Origin: CAZDDI01 sp964504195
Lineage (GTDB): Bacteria > Chloroflexota > Anaerolineae > B4-G1 > SLSP01
Reading direction: 5' to 3'
Assembly (NCBI GenBank): GCA_964504195.1
Contig: CAZDDI010000002.1
Span: 1-64,000 of the forward strand
DNA: 64,000 nt
Shown here piece after piece: positions 1-8,219 of this stretch (its first letter is position 1; each line of letters starts with the position of its first letter). The translations under genes and the position numbers were made by a program. The notes under the pieces were generated by a model. The model saw only the letters and a program-made list of their open reading frames with translations, did no database searches and had not been told where the DNA came from.

Positions 1-19
1 CTGCCTTTCCCCCGTCTCA

Positions 20-65
20 TTTTTTTTTTTTTTTTTTTTTTTTGGGGGGGGGCCCCCCCCCCCCC
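20..65. other. Homopolymer runs at the window start, probable assembly or contig-end artefact
   Basis: Twenty-four T are followed directly by nine G and thirteen C. Nothing else in the window looks like this, and three different homopolymers abutting each other is typical of an unresolved contig end or low-quality read rather than biology. The bases from about 85 onward look normal. Confidence 0.7.
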
Positions 66-90
66 ACAAAAACCCTTTTTTATCCCCGGC

Positions 91-135
91 CTTTAGGCCA
101 CATTTCTGCAACAAGTGGTCAAATGCGATAGCCCT
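91..135. repeat. Partial copy of the 120-bp terminal-inverted-repeat element
   Basis: The stretch contains TAGGCC-CATTTCTGCAAC and ends in AAATGCGATAGCCCT (121-135). The same blocks, in the same order on the opposite strand, form one end of the element at 22235-22354. The 15-base end is identical and the interior is diverged. The other half of this copy would lie in the homopolymer region and cannot be seen. Confidence 0.7.
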
Positions 136-162
136 AGGTGTGCAAGGGGCATCTTCCCAAAA

Positions 163-175
163 AGGGTGGTATAAT
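163..175 (+). promoter_or_regulatory. Putative extended -10 promoter for metK
   Basis: TATAAT at 170-175 is preceded by TGG, giving an extended -10 (TGnTATAAT). No good -35 box is seen at the normal distance, which fits an extended -10 promoter. The start codon lies about 80 bases downstream, leaving room for a leader, but I could not make out a SAM riboswitch fold in it. Confidence 0.45.
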
Positions 176-256
176 GGCGGCGTTGGGGCCTCTGCCATGA
201 TTTTCACGGTGTCATGCCAGATGAACCAACACATCTCAACTTTTAGGAGGTAGTGT

Positions 257-1468
257 ATGAGTACAACGTTTATGCTGTCGCCGCAGTACTTCTTCACGTC
301 CGAATCGGTGACCGAGGGCCATCCCGACAAGATCTGCGATCAGATTTCCGATGCGGTGCTGGATGCGATCTTCGCCGCTGATCCGCAAGCCCGGGTAGCC
401 TGTGAAGTATCCGTGACCACAGGCCTGATCCTGGTAGCTGGCGAGATTACGACGGAGACCTATGTGGACATCGGCTCGCTGGCGCGCAATGTGGTGCTGG
501 ACATCGGCTACAACCGTGCCAAGTACGGTTTCGATGGCGAGACCTGCGGCGTCATCGTCAGCATCAAGGAGCAATCCGCCGACATCGCGCTGGGCGTGGA
601 TAAGGCGCTCGAAGCGAAGACTGGCGAGATGTCCGAGGCCGAGATCGAAGCGACCGGCGCGGGCGACCAGGGCATGATGATCGGCTTCGCCTGCAATGAA
701 ACGCCTGAACTGATGCCGCTGACGATCTCCCTGGCGCACAAGCTCTGCCGCCGCCTCGCCGAGGTACGCAAGAACGGGACGCTCCCGTATCTGCGCCCTG
801 ACGGCAAGAGCCAGGTGACAGTGGAATACGCGTATGGCAAGCCCAAGCGCGTGGATACCGTTGTCATCAGCTCGCAGCACGGCCCAGAGGTTAGCCAGGA
901 GCAGATTCGCGCCGATGTCATCGAGCACGTCATTAAACCCGTGATGCCTGACGGAATGTTCGACGACGCGACGAAGATCTACGTCAACCCCACCGGGCGC
1001 TTTGTTACCGGCGGGCCGCAGGGCGACGCCGGCCTCACCGGGCGCAAGATCATCGTGGATACCTACGGTGGCGTGGCTCGGCATGGCGGCGGCGCCTTCT
1101 CCGGCAAGGATCCGACCAAGGTGGATCGCTCGGCGGCCTACATGGCCCGCTACATCGCCAAGAACCTCGTCGCAGCGGGTATCGCCGACCGGTTGGAGCT
1201 CCAGTTGAGCTACGCTATCGGCGTGGCGCATCCGCTCTCGCTGGCGGTGGAAACCTTCGGCACGGGCAAAATCTCCGAAGATAAAATCGTGGAGCTGATT
1301 CGCGAGCACTTCGATATGCGCCCTGCCGCCATCATTCGCGATCTCGATCTGCGCCGCCCCATCTACAAGCAGACCGCTGCCTACGGCCACTTCGGGCGCA
1401 CGGACATTGACCTGACCTGGGAACGCACCGACAAGGCCGAAGCCTTGCGCAAAGCCGCTGGTTTGTAA
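257..1468 (+). CDS. metK: S-adenosylmethionine synthetase (methionine adenosyltransferase)
   Basis: This cytoplasmic enzyme makes S-adenosylmethionine from ATP and methionine, releasing phosphate and pyrophosphate. The 403-residue product has the usual family length and begins with the classic TSESVTEGHPDKICDQISDA segment. Other family signatures are GAGDQGMMIGFA near residue 135, GGPQGDAGLTGRKIIVDTYG near 255 and GGGAFSGKDPTKVDRSAAY near 278. The ATG at 257 follows an AGGAGG box with good spacing. The gene is alone on its strand, has its own extended -10 promoter and is closed by a strong hairpin. A long open frame on the opposite strand is a codon-bias shadow. Confidence 0.97.
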   Translation: MSTTFMLSPQYFFTSESVTEGHPDKICDQISDAVLDAIFAADPQARVACEVSVTTGLILVAGEITTETYVDIGSLARNVVLDIGYNRAKYGFDGETCGVIVSIKEQSADIALGVDKALEAKTGEMSEAEIEATGAGDQGMMIGFACNETPELMPLTISLAHKLCRRLAEVRKNGTLPYLRPDGKSQVTVEYAYGKPKRVDTVVISSQHGPEVSQEQIRADVIEHVIKPVMPDGMFDDATKIYVNPTGRFVTGGPQGDAGLTGRKIIVDTYGGVARHGGGAFSGKDPTKVDRSAAYMARYIAKNLVAAGIADRLELQLSYAIGVAHPLSLAVETFGTGKISEDKIVELIREHFDMRPAAIIRDLDLRRPIYKQTAAYGHFGRTDIDLTWERTDKAEALRKAAGL

Positions 1469-1479
1469 AGCCTGATTAC

Positions 1480-1516
1480 CACAACCGCCCGAAGCTACTA
1501 GCTTCGGGCGGTTGTG
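1480..1516. terminator. Strong hairpin terminator between metK and the convergent ABC permease gene
   Basis: CACAACCGCCCGAAGCT pairs perfectly with the inverted copy ending at 1516 around a three-base loop, giving a stem of about 17 base pairs that is rich in GC. It starts 11 bases after the metK stop and 29 bases past the end of the convergent permease gene, so it may serve both. A short T run follows on the plus strand only (GATTT). Confidence 0.8.
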
Positions 1517-1544
1517 ATTTACCTTCCAGAGGAAGTCTTGGGGG

Positions 1545-2723
1545 TCACTTCTTCCCAAAGAGGATTTCCTCTCGGTTGTATAGCCGGATGGCAATCAGGA
1601 TGAGAATTAGCGAAACCCCTAGTGTGGCTATTATTGAGACAATCACATTCAGAGGGGTGACGCTTTCGCCCCGCAGTAGTTGGTTGATGAGCACTTGTTG
1701 ACTGTAGAGGGGAATAAGCATGGTTTGCACAGTAGCTTTTACTGGCATAAAGGCCAATAGCAGTCCTGGTAATGCCGGAAAGAGAGGCAACCAATTCACA
1801 TAGTTCTGGGCTTCCTTGTAGGTATGTGTAAATGTGGCGATAATCATTTGCAATGCACCCGCCAGAAGCATCATTGGCAGACATACGAAGAAAATAGCTA
1901 CTAGCACTCCGATATCCACAGAAACTTGGACCCCCATAAAGTGCTCGATGGGAAAGAGGTTGAATACAGCAGCAAATCCGCCAAGCGCGACCAGGATCGT
2001 GGTTGTGGCAAAAGGTAATGAGGCTAAGAGTTTACCTAGTACTACTTCCCATCTTTTGATAGGATTGATGAGTAATGGCTCCAGGGAGTTACGCTCTCTT
2101 TCCCCAGCAGTAGTATCAATGATAACTGCTGCCCCTCCTAAAAATACAACCATCACTAGAAAATAGGGTAACATATTCAAGAAGACAAGCGACTGGCTTT
2201 GCGGTGTAGCAACATTTACTTCTTCTACCACGACCGCATACACAATGCTGGGGTTGATACCGCGTGCTAACAGACGTAATGCCCCTATTTGTTGGCCGTA
2301 TTGTGTAATCAGCCCTTGTGCGCGCAGGGTGTTGGGTATTGCTGCGGTACGTGAATTGTCTGCAATGATTTGTACTGCTGCTGGCTGTCCCGTGCTAAAG
2401 TTCTCGCCGTAATCATCAGGAATTACCAAGACTATATCTACCTCGCCGTTTTGCACGGCCTCTTGTGGATTGATGGGAGCATCCTGTAAGATGACATTGT
2501 TTTGTTCCAGAAATAGCACGAGCGCAGGTGCATTTTCGCGTCCCGCAACAGGTAACATGAGTGCTTTGTCTGCCTCACCGCGCATAAAACGGCCCATCAC
2601 CACGATGAGCAGCAGAATCAGTGCTGGGGTAAACAACGCATATCCTAACGTACCCCATATGGAGCGGTCATCGCGGAGATTATCAATTAGTTCTTTGGTG
2701 AATACAATTGCAATGCGCTTCAT
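1545..2723 (-). CDS. ABC-2 type transporter permease, NatB-like
   Basis: This is a membrane subunit of an ABC exporter. The 392 residues show one N-terminal membrane segment (about 25-45), a large extracytoplasmic region of about 130 residues, then five or more hydrophobic segments from about 180 to the C-terminus, the layout of NatB and related ABC-2 permeases. The sequence TTAGERERNSLEPLL near residue 205 is the typical NatB cytoplasmic coupling motif. Its start codon overlaps the stop of the ATPase gene by four bases, so the two are translationally coupled. The NatB relation suggests export of sodium or a small molecule, but the substrate cannot be told from sequence. Confidence 0.85.
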   Translation of the reverse strand: MKRIAIVFTKELIDNLRDDRSIWGTLGYALFTPALILLLIVVMGRFMRGEADKALMLPVAGRENAPALVLFLEQNNVILQDAPINPQEAVQNGEVDIVLVIPDDYGENFSTGQPAAVQIIADNSRTAAIPNTLRAQGLITQYGQQIGALRLLARGINPSIVYAVVVEEVNVATPQSQSLVFLNMLPYFLVMVVFLGGAAVIIDTTAGERERNSLEPLLINPIKRWEVVLGKLLASLPFATTTILVALGGFAAVFNLFPIEHFMGVQVSVDIGVLVAIFFVCLPMMLLAGALQMIIATFTHTYKEAQNYVNWLPLFPALPGLLLAFMPVKATVQTMLIPLYSQQVLINQLLRGESVTPLNVIVSIIATLGVSLILILIAIRLYNREEILFGKK

Positions 2724-3454
2724 CGTTCCAATCCCTCCTCTGAGCCAATGATGTCAACAAAAGCGTCTTCGAGGTTTGCTTTACCAGTGGTGTGGAGGAG
2801 TTCTTCTGCTGTACCTTCGCCTACAACTTTACCTTTGGCTATGATGACGATATGATCACATAGCGCCGCAACTTCTTGCATAATGTGACTAGAAAATACC
2901 ACACATTTGCCTGCAGCGCTTAGCTGCCGGATCACATCGCGCATGGCGCGAGTGCTCATTACATCAAGTCCATTGGTAGGTTCATCTAGCAGTACATTGA
3001 TGGGGTCGTGAACCAGAGCGCGGGCGATAGCGACTTTGAGCCGTTCGCCAGTGGAGAAGCCGTCTGTGCGCCGGTCGGCGATAGATTCCATATCCAGCAG
3101 CTCTATGAGCGTAACGATACGTTGCTCTAACATAGCGTTTGTTAGCCCGTGTAAGCGTCCGTAATAGCGAATGTTCTCGCGCGCTGTAAGGCGGGGATAG
3201 ACACCACGCGCATCCGGCAACGCGCCAATGCGTTGTTGAACAGCAAGCGTTTGTGTGCGCACGTCGAATCCGTCCACAACCGCATTTCCCGTATCGGGCG
3301 TAAGCAGGGTGTAGAGTATTCGCAAAGTTGTAGTTTTGCCCGCTCCGTTAGGGCCGAGCAGGCCTGTGATTTGACCGTTTGGCGCGTTAAAGGTTACTCC
3401 GCGCAATGCGTGGATCTCTCCGAAAGACTTGTGTAGATTGTTTACCTGAATCAT
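2720..3454 (-). CDS. ABC transporter ATP-binding protein, NatA-like
   Basis: This is the ATPase partner of the following permease. The 244-residue protein has Walker A GPNGAGKTT (about 34-42), the signature FSTGERLKVAIARAL (about 134-148), Walker B VLLDEPTNGLD and the switch histidine in SSHIMQEV. The signature carries STGE in place of the usual SGGQ, a variation common in NatA and gliding-type ATPases. The ATG at 3454 has a GGAGG box eight bases upstream. It lies 24 bases after the hydrolase gene and overlaps the permease gene by four bases, so hydrolase, ATPase and permease probably form one operon. Confidence 0.9.
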   Translation of the reverse strand: MIQVNNLHKSFGEIHALRGVTFNAPNGQITGLLGPNGAGKTTTLRILYTLLTPDTGNAVVDGFDVRTQTLAVQQRIGALPDARGVYPRLTARENIRYYGRLHGLTNAMLEQRIVTLIELLDMESIADRRTDGFSTGERLKVAIARALVHDPINVLLDEPTNGLDVMSTRAMRDVIRQLSAAGKCVVFSSHIMQEVAALCDHIVIIAKGKVVGEGTAEELLHTTGKANLEDAFVDIIGSEEGLER

Positions 3455-3478
3455 GGGGGCCTCCTATCTAGCTATACG

Positions 3479-4936
3479 TTACGGTCGTGGCCCGGTTGGA
3501 CTGAGAAAGAAAGGGGGTGGGGATAGCTGCTGTGCGCAGGTTGTCTCCAACGCTTCTGTTGTACCGGCTGTGATGAAGTCTGCTATCAAGTTGTTGATAC
3601 AGCCGCGCCCCATTAATCCATGCCCCATCCCTGGGCCGATGAGGTGCAGGGCATTAGGCAGCGTTTCGGCGATGCGTGTGGCGTATTGCGGGGGCGTTAT
3701 TGGATCGGCTTCGCCGGAAAGTAAGAGTACCGGTGTGTTTGACTGTAGCGGCGCGTCAAAATCGGTGGATAATGTTCCTTGAGGCCATGTGGAACAGATT
3801 TCTCGCAGCATTGTTGTTCGGTCTCCAAAGTAGGTCCCTTCGGCCAAAGTGGTAGCGTATGTTGCATCAATGAACGGGGCATCTTCCGTACAAGCCACAG
3901 CGTACAACATACCTAGATAGAGTCCTGCATCCGCACTGCCGGCCTGCGCTAACAGCGGTGCGAAGTTTCCGGTAGCCGCTTGCTGCAAGCTGAGAGGCAC
4001 TAGTGCGGCGATTTCGGGTGTGTAAAGTAATGGGAAGACAAGGTTGTATAGCATTTCGTGATCCACTGTGACCGTCACCGTTTCGGAACTCACCGGGTCG
4101 GGTAGGGTGGTAGTGAGCGGTTCTGCTTCCAGCCGCGCGAGCAATGTTGCGAATTCGTTGCGGATAGCAGGGAATGCCTGGTTGCAGTCTGGATCATGCT
4201 CGCAACGGGTGAAGAGCAAATCGAGCGCTCGATCTGCATCCTGTGCGGTATTCAAAAATAGCCGATAATCTGTGCTGACCGCTGCATCCAGTACGATGCT
4301 GCGGACCCGCTCGGGGAACAGCCGCAGATAGGTGAGCGCTGCACGGGTGCCGTAAGAAACACCATAGAGGTTGATGGTAGCATATCCTAGCGCTTCACGC
4401 ACAGCATCGAGATCACGCATGGCAATTTCGGTAGTGTAGAAGCGCGGGTCGGCATTGAGTGTCGCGGGGCAATTTTGTAATGCGGCGATGGCTGTAGCCG
4501 TATCTAGTGTGTCGTCTTCAGGTAGTTCGCAAGTCAAGGGATTGGATTTCCCGGTGCCGCGTTGGTCAATCAGCACAATATCGCGCTGTTGGTTGATTTT
4601 AAGAAAGTTAGTTGCTATTGCTGGGTATACTTCTGCGGCAGCCTGCCCCGGCCCACCTACCAGGATGAAGAGCGGATCAGGTTGGGGGGTGCGACTGACG
4701 GCCGGCACTACAGCAATGTACAGCTCAATCTGTCTTCCCTCGGGATCAGCGCGGTTTTCAGGCACGATAAGAGTGCCACACTGCGCGTTAACAGTTGTCG
4801 TCAATCCAGGTATAGAGAGCTGGCATTCTGTCAATTCTAGTGATGAACTGGCGTTAGTTGCTACAGAGGTGCAATTGTTGAAAAGTCCGATACTCAACAG
4901 CATGAGTAGGAGGCAACGTATACTTCTTGCGCGCAT
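3479..4936 (-). CDS. Secreted alpha/beta hydrolase, tripeptidyl-aminopeptidase (TAP) like lipoprotein
   Basis: This is an exported serine hydrolase of the proline iminopeptidase/TAP type. The chosen start at 4936 has AAGGAG nine bases upstream and gives a basic, hydrophobic signal sequence ending in a lipobox-like LFNNC near residue 20. The frame stays open 29 codons further upstream without a ribosome binding site. The catalytic serine lies in GVSYGTRAAL, the acid in LSGEADPITPP and the histidine in GPGMGHGLMG; the oxyanion-loop motif DQRGTGKSNPL is also present. At 485 residues it has the family's normal length. The actual substrate (peptide or ester) is unknown. It precedes the ABC genes by only 24 bases, which suggests peptide processing linked to export. 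Confidence 0.82.
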   Translation of the reverse strand: MRARSIRCLLLMLLSIGLFNNCTSVATNASSSLELTECQLSIPGLTTTVNAQCGTLIVPENRADPEGRQIELYIAVVPAVSRTPQPDPLFILVGGPGQAAAEVYPAIATNFLKINQQRDIVLIDQRGTGKSNPLTCELPEDDTLDTATAIAALQNCPATLNADPRFYTTEIAMRDLDAVREALGYATINLYGVSYGTRAALTYLRLFPERVRSIVLDAAVSTDYRLFLNTAQDADRALDLLFTRCEHDPDCNQAFPAIRNEFATLLARLEAEPLTTTLPDPVSSETVTVTVDHEMLYNLVFPLLYTPEIAALVPLSLQQAATGNFAPLLAQAGSADAGLYLGMLYAVACTEDAPFIDATYATTLAEGTYFGDRTTMLREICSTWPQGTLSTDFDAPLQSNTPVLLLSGEADPITPPQYATRIAETLPNALHLIGPGMGHGLMGRGCINNLIADFITAGTTEALETTCAQQLSPPPFFLSPTGPRP

Positions 4937-5004
4937 GGCCCTGTCTCCTTGCGAAATTGTTTGCGGCTGATGTCTGAATACACCCAGTGGTACTGTTTCA
5001 GAAG

Positions 5005-5035
5005 GGCGTCTCCTACGACCCATGTAGGAGACGCC
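5005..5035 (-). terminator. Hairpin between rtcB and the hydrolase gene
   Basis: GGCGTCTCCTAC and its exact inverted copy form a 12-base-pair stem around a seven-base loop, starting 16 bases past the rtcB stop. An A-rich tract precedes it on the minus strand, but no U run follows, so termination strength is uncertain. It separates the rtcB operon from the hydrolase-ABC operon. Confidence 0.55.
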
Positions 5036-5051
5036 TGTTGTGGCTTTTTAA

Positions 5052-6503
5052 TTACCCCTTAATCACCGCCAGCGGCGTGACCCGCGCCACTTTGCGAGCG
5101 ATACCCGCGCCGGTCACAGAATCAATCACCAGGTCTACATCCTTGTAAGCCGAGGGGGCTTCTTCGGCCAGCCCCTTGAGGCTGCCGGTGCGGACGGTGA
5201 TGCCCTGCTTGCGCAGCTCATCGCGCACCTGCTCGCCGCGCTTGTCACGGAGCGCGGCGTTGCGGCTCATCATGCGCCCCGCGCCGTGGCAGCTCGAGCC
5301 GAACGTCTCGGCCATCGCCGTCTCCGTGCCCACCAGCACATACGAAGCCGTGCCCATCGAACCCGGCACGAGCACCGGCTGGCCGGTCGCCTGATACACC
5401 GCCGGCAGCTCCGGGCGACCCGGCGCGAACGCGCGCGTGGCCCCCTTGCGGTGGACGATGAGCCGCTGCTGCTTGCCGCCGACCGCGTGCGTTTCGATCT
5501 TGGCGATGTTATGCGTCACATCGTAGACCTGATGCAGCTCCCAATCGCTCACCTGGCCCGCCAGCACCTGCTCGAACGCGCCGCGCACAAAATGCGCCAG
5601 CACTTGCCGGTTGGCGAAGGCATAGTTCGCCGCCGCCGCCATCGCCGCGAGATAATCGCGGCCTTCGGGGGAATCCACCGGCGCGGCGACCAACTCGCGG
5701 TCGGCAATCTCGATACCATAGCGGGCGGGCGCGCCCTGCAACTGTTTGAGGTATTGCGCGCAGACCTCGTGCCCCAGCCCGCGTGAGCCGCAATGAATCT
5801 GCACGACGATGTTGCCCTTGACCAGCCCGAACGCTTGCGCGATGTCGGGATCGTAGATCTCATCAATCACGTCAATTTCCAGGAAGTGGTTGCCCGCGCC
5901 CAGCGACCCCATCTGTGGACGCCCGCGCTCCCGCGCACGGCTCGGCACCGCGTCCGCGCGTGCGCCGGGGATGCAGCCGTTATCCTCTGTGCGCTCGAGG
6001 TCATCGCGAGTGGCGTAGCCATGCTGCAAAGCCCAGCCGGAGCCTTGCTCCAGCACCGTATCGAGCTCGCGCTCGGAGACCTTCACCGCACCATCTCCGC
6101 CCACGCCGCTCGGACAGGCGCGATACAACGCGGCGTTCAGCGTCTCCAGATAGGGCGCGATCTCCTCGTGATGCAGCGACGAAGCCAGCATCCGCACACC
6201 GCAGTTGATGTCGTACCCCACGCCGCCGGGCGAGATGATGCCATCATCGCTGCGGAACGCGGCTACCCCGCCGATGGGGAAGCCGTAGCCCTGGTGCATA
6301 TCGGGCATCGCCATCGCGCGCCCCACGATACCGGGCAGCATCGCCACGTTGATGAGCTGCTGCACCGAAGTATCGCGGAACGCCAGGTCGAAGATCTCGG
6401 CGTTGCCGTAAATCCGCGCCGGGGCGCGCATCCGCTTGTCGTAAGATTGCGGTAGTTCCCACACGTATGCACTTACTTGTTTGAAGTCTTTTTTCTCAGC
6501 CAT
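5052..6503 (-). CDS. rtcB: RNA-splicing ligase RtcB
   Basis: RtcB joins RNA ends carrying a 2',3'-cyclic phosphate or 3'-phosphate to a 5'-hydroxyl, using GTP and manganese, in tRNA splicing or RNA repair. The 483-residue protein has all the family motifs: PDMHQGYGFPIGG (about 68-80), GGVGYDINCGVR with the metal-binding cysteine (about 93-104), GAGNHFLEI, the histidine-rich HCGSRGLGHE, and SCHGAGRMMSR, which contains the histidine that accepts GMP. The start has GGAGGT six bases upstream. The gene lies 83 bases downstream of archease, its activator, so the pair is functionally matched. Its codon use is much more GC-rich than that of the neighbouring ABC genes. Confidence 0.96.
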   Translation of the reverse strand: MAEKKDFKQVSAYVWELPQSYDKRMRAPARIYGNAEIFDLAFRDTSVQQLINVAMLPGIVGRAMAMPDMHQGYGFPIGGVAAFRSDDGIISPGGVGYDINCGVRMLASSLHHEEIAPYLETLNAALYRACPSGVGGDGAVKVSERELDTVLEQGSGWALQHGYATRDDLERTEDNGCIPGARADAVPSRARERGRPQMGSLGAGNHFLEIDVIDEIYDPDIAQAFGLVKGNIVVQIHCGSRGLGHEVCAQYLKQLQGAPARYGIEIADRELVAAPVDSPEGRDYLAAMAAAANYAFANRQVLAHFVRGAFEQVLAGQVSDWELHQVYDVTHNIAKIETHAVGGKQQRLIVHRKGATRAFAPGRPELPAVYQATGQPVLVPGSMGTASYVLVGTETAMAETFGSSCHGAGRMMSRNAALRDKRGEQVRDELRKQGITVRTGSLKGLAEEAPSAYKDVDLVIDSVTGAGIARKVARVTPLAVIKG

Positions 6504-6557
6504 GTGTACCTCCCAGACAAATCAGCAAATCGGCGAAAAAGCGATTTGAGATTCATC

Positions 6558-6575
6558 ATTCGCAATTCGCCATTC
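6558..6575. repeat. 18-bp dispersed repeat, copy 1
   Basis: ATTCGCAATTCGCCATTC occurs here, in the gap between archease and rtcB, and again exactly at 13404-13421 in front of the nitroreductase gene. Variants of the CGCCATTCGC unit surround both copies. Confidence 0.6.
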
Positions 6576-6586
6576 GCCATTCAAAA

Positions 6587-6988
6587 TCAGGTGTCAAAGA
6601 CGATTTCTGTCTCGAAGCCCTCCGGCGTGGCATGTACGGCGAGGTTGTGGTAGGTGGCGGCCTTGATGTAGCTGCCGCGCTCGGCGATGGGGACGCCGGT
6701 GAGCGTTGCCTGCAACGCGACGGGTGAGAGCTCCGCAAACACGAACGCCGTCCAGCACACCTCATGCCGCTCGCTGAGGTAGAGCAGCTCGTTGAGCCAG
6801 TCCACCAGTAACCCTTCCACATCGAGCGCGTCCAGCGTCACATCGAGCATGACACTTGTCCCCGCCGTCTCCGCGACGGTCAGCGCGGCCATGCCTTGCG
6901 CGGCGGTAGCGAACAGGTCGGGCAAATCGTCGCCCCAGACGTGCAGCGCGAAATCGGCGGTATGGTCAACCGCGCGCCAGCGTCCCAT
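6587..6988 (-). CDS. Archease, RtcB activator
   Basis: Archease speeds guanylylation of RtcB and makes it a multiple-turnover ligase. The 133-residue protein has the family's typical start, WRAVDHTADFALHVWG, with the DHTAD motif, the acidic metal-binding positions in EGLLVDWLNELLYL and the C-terminal GSYIKAATYHNLAV segment. I place the start at 6988, where GGGAGGTG lies six bases upstream. The frame is open further upstream, but that would overlap mobB more. It overlaps the end of mobB by 23 bases and is followed 83 bases later by rtcB, forming an RNA-repair pair within one operon. Confidence 0.93.
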   Translation of the reverse strand: MGRWRAVDHTADFALHVWGDDLPDLFATAAQGMAALTVAETAGTSVMLDVTLDALDVEGLLVDWLNELLYLSERHEVCWTAFVFAELSPVALQATLTGVPIAERGSYIKAATYHNLAVHATPEGFETEIVFDT

Positions 6989-7478
6989 CGCGCACCTCCC
7001 GCTCGATAAAATCCGCCACCGCCGCCGCATCGAAGGGCAGGCGCGGCCCATCCCAGGGCAAATCGCTCACATCTGTCACACAGGCGATGCGGTTCTCCAG
7101 GCCAGGGAGCAGCGTAGCGTCGTGCGCCGCGCGCACCACCTCGATTTTGGGCAGTGAGCCGCGCTTGTAGCCTTCCACCAGCACCAGGTCCACATCGCCC
7201 AACTGCGCCAGCACCGCTTCAAGGGGCGGCTCCTCGATATGGCGGCGCGTCACCACCAGCCGGTCGGGCGCGAGGAGCGCCACTTGCGCCGCGCCCGCGT
7301 CCCAGAAGCGGCGGGAATCCGTGCCGGGCAGGTCGGTCTCCAGGTCGCGATGGTGGGTGTGCTTGACCAGAGCCACACGATAGCCGCGCCGCAAGAGCTC
7401 GCGGAGCACCTGCTCCAACAGCGTGGTCTTGCCGCAGCCGGAGCGCCCCACAAAGCCCAGCGCGGGGATGGCGGACAT
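6966..7478 (-). CDS. mobB: Molybdopterin-guanine dinucleotide biosynthesis adaptor protein MobB
   Basis: MobB is a small GTP-binding protein that assists MobA in attaching GMP to molybdopterin to form the MGD cofactor. The 170-residue product shows the P-loop GRSGCGKTTLLE (about 10-21), the family motif VALVKHTHHRDLE (about 36-48) and DLVLVEGYKRG near 110. It begins on the last base of the ECF-type gene's stop codon region and overlaps the archease start, so it is translationally coupled to both. No other molybdenum cofactor gene is in the window, so why it sits with RNA-repair genes is unclear. Confidence 0.92.
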   Translation of the reverse strand: MSAIPALGFVGRSGCGKTTLLEQVLRELLRRGYRVALVKHTHHRDLETDLPGTDSRRFWDAGAAQVALLAPDRLVVTRRHIEEPPLEAVLAQLGDVDLVLVEGYKRGSLPKIEVVRAAHDATLLPGLENRIACVTDVSDLPWDGPRLPFDAAAVADFIEREVRDGTLARG

Positions 7479-8035
7479 TACAGATCAGCGCCTTTGCGCC
7501 GCCCCACCGGGATGCGCTTCCAGGCGGCCACGACTGCGACGGTAATCACCGCCGAGACGAACGCTTCGGGCAGGCCGTTCATTATTACAAGGGAGACTAC
7601 CAAACCCAGTTGGGCCATTCCTAACAAGAGAATCATTCCCAATACTAATAAAGTATGAGCAAAACTGCCCACTGCACCGGCAACGGTTAAACCTAGTTCC
7701 GGGCGACGTTTGAGGGCGGACCACACTATCCATGTAATTGGGCCAAACCACAAGCGCGGAAATATTGCGATCCAGGGGTTTAGGAACAACGCATCGCCTG
7801 GCCCGGTGGGCGCGTAGCTGGCTTTTAACATACTAAACACCCCAAAGATTAGCCCAATGGCTAAACCAACCATTGGGCCTTCCAGTACTGCACCGATAAT
7901 AACCGGGACGTGTATGAAGGTCAGGGCCACACCAGTAGGCCAGGGAATAAAGCCAAATCCAGTTAATGCTAGCGTAATTGCTAGTCCAGCTAAAACACCC
8001 GTAATGATAATTTTGCGAACGTGATCCTGTGACAT
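7478..8035 (-). CDS. ECF transporter S component-like membrane protein
   Basis: This small integral membrane protein resembles the substrate-capture (S) subunits of energy-coupling factor transporters. It has 185 residues and five or six hydrophobic segments, with a family-like beginning (RKIIITGVLAGLAITLALT) and the conserved pattern HVPVIIGAVLEGPMVGLAIGL near residues 42-62. The ATG has GGAGGT seven bases upstream. No A, A' or T subunit is nearby, so it would have to share a common ECF module encoded elsewhere. The first two thirds of the gene are clearly lower in GC than the last 50 codons and mobB, a mosaic pattern. The ligand is not predictable. Confidence 0.75.
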   Translation of the reverse strand: MSQDHVRKIIITGVLAGLAITLALTGFGFIPWPTGVALTFIHVPVIIGAVLEGPMVGLAIGLIFGVFSMLKASYAPTGPGDALFLNPWIAIFPRLWFGPITWIVWSALKRRPELGLTVAGAVGSFAHTLLVLGMILLLGMAQLGLVVSLVIMNGLPEAFVSAVITVAVVAAWKRIPVGRRKGADL

Positions 8036-8146
8036 GGTTTACCTCCAAATTTCAAATCGCAAATCGCAAGGCTATCTTGATTATAACATGAGTCTGGGCG
8101 AAAAGACGATAAAGCGAAAAAAACGAGAAGGCGATAAAGCGGGCAT

Positions 8147-8174
8147 TTGCCCATTATACAAATTTGAGTATGAT
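8147..8174 (+). promoter_or_regulatory. Putative promoter of the RAMP/Cas6 locus
   Basis: TTGCCC (8147-8152) and TATGAT (8169-8174) are separated by 16 bases and resemble sigma-70 -35 and -10 boxes. The predicted transcript would begin about 35-40 bases ahead of the ATG at 8220. This supports that start over in-frame ATGs further upstream, which lie before the promoter. Confidence 0.5.
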
Positions 8175-8219
8175 ACAGAAGTTACACACTTTAGCACTTT
8201 TTCGAGAAGGAGGCTCTCT

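Noticed and set aside
1..256. SAM riboswitch in the metK leader
   Set aside because: I could not find the paired elements of any SAM riboswitch class between the -10 box and the start codon.
236..1594. 452-residue open frame antisense to metK
   Set aside because: It lies wholly opposite a clear metK gene, has no recognisable motif or ribosome binding site, and arises from the GC-rich third positions of metK.
8034..8219. N-terminal extension of the RAMP protein to upstream in-frame ATGs
   Set aside because: The extension is basic and low in complexity, has no ribosome binding site, and would begin before the promoter; the ATG at 8220 has an AAGGAGG box and starts directly with the RAMP strand.
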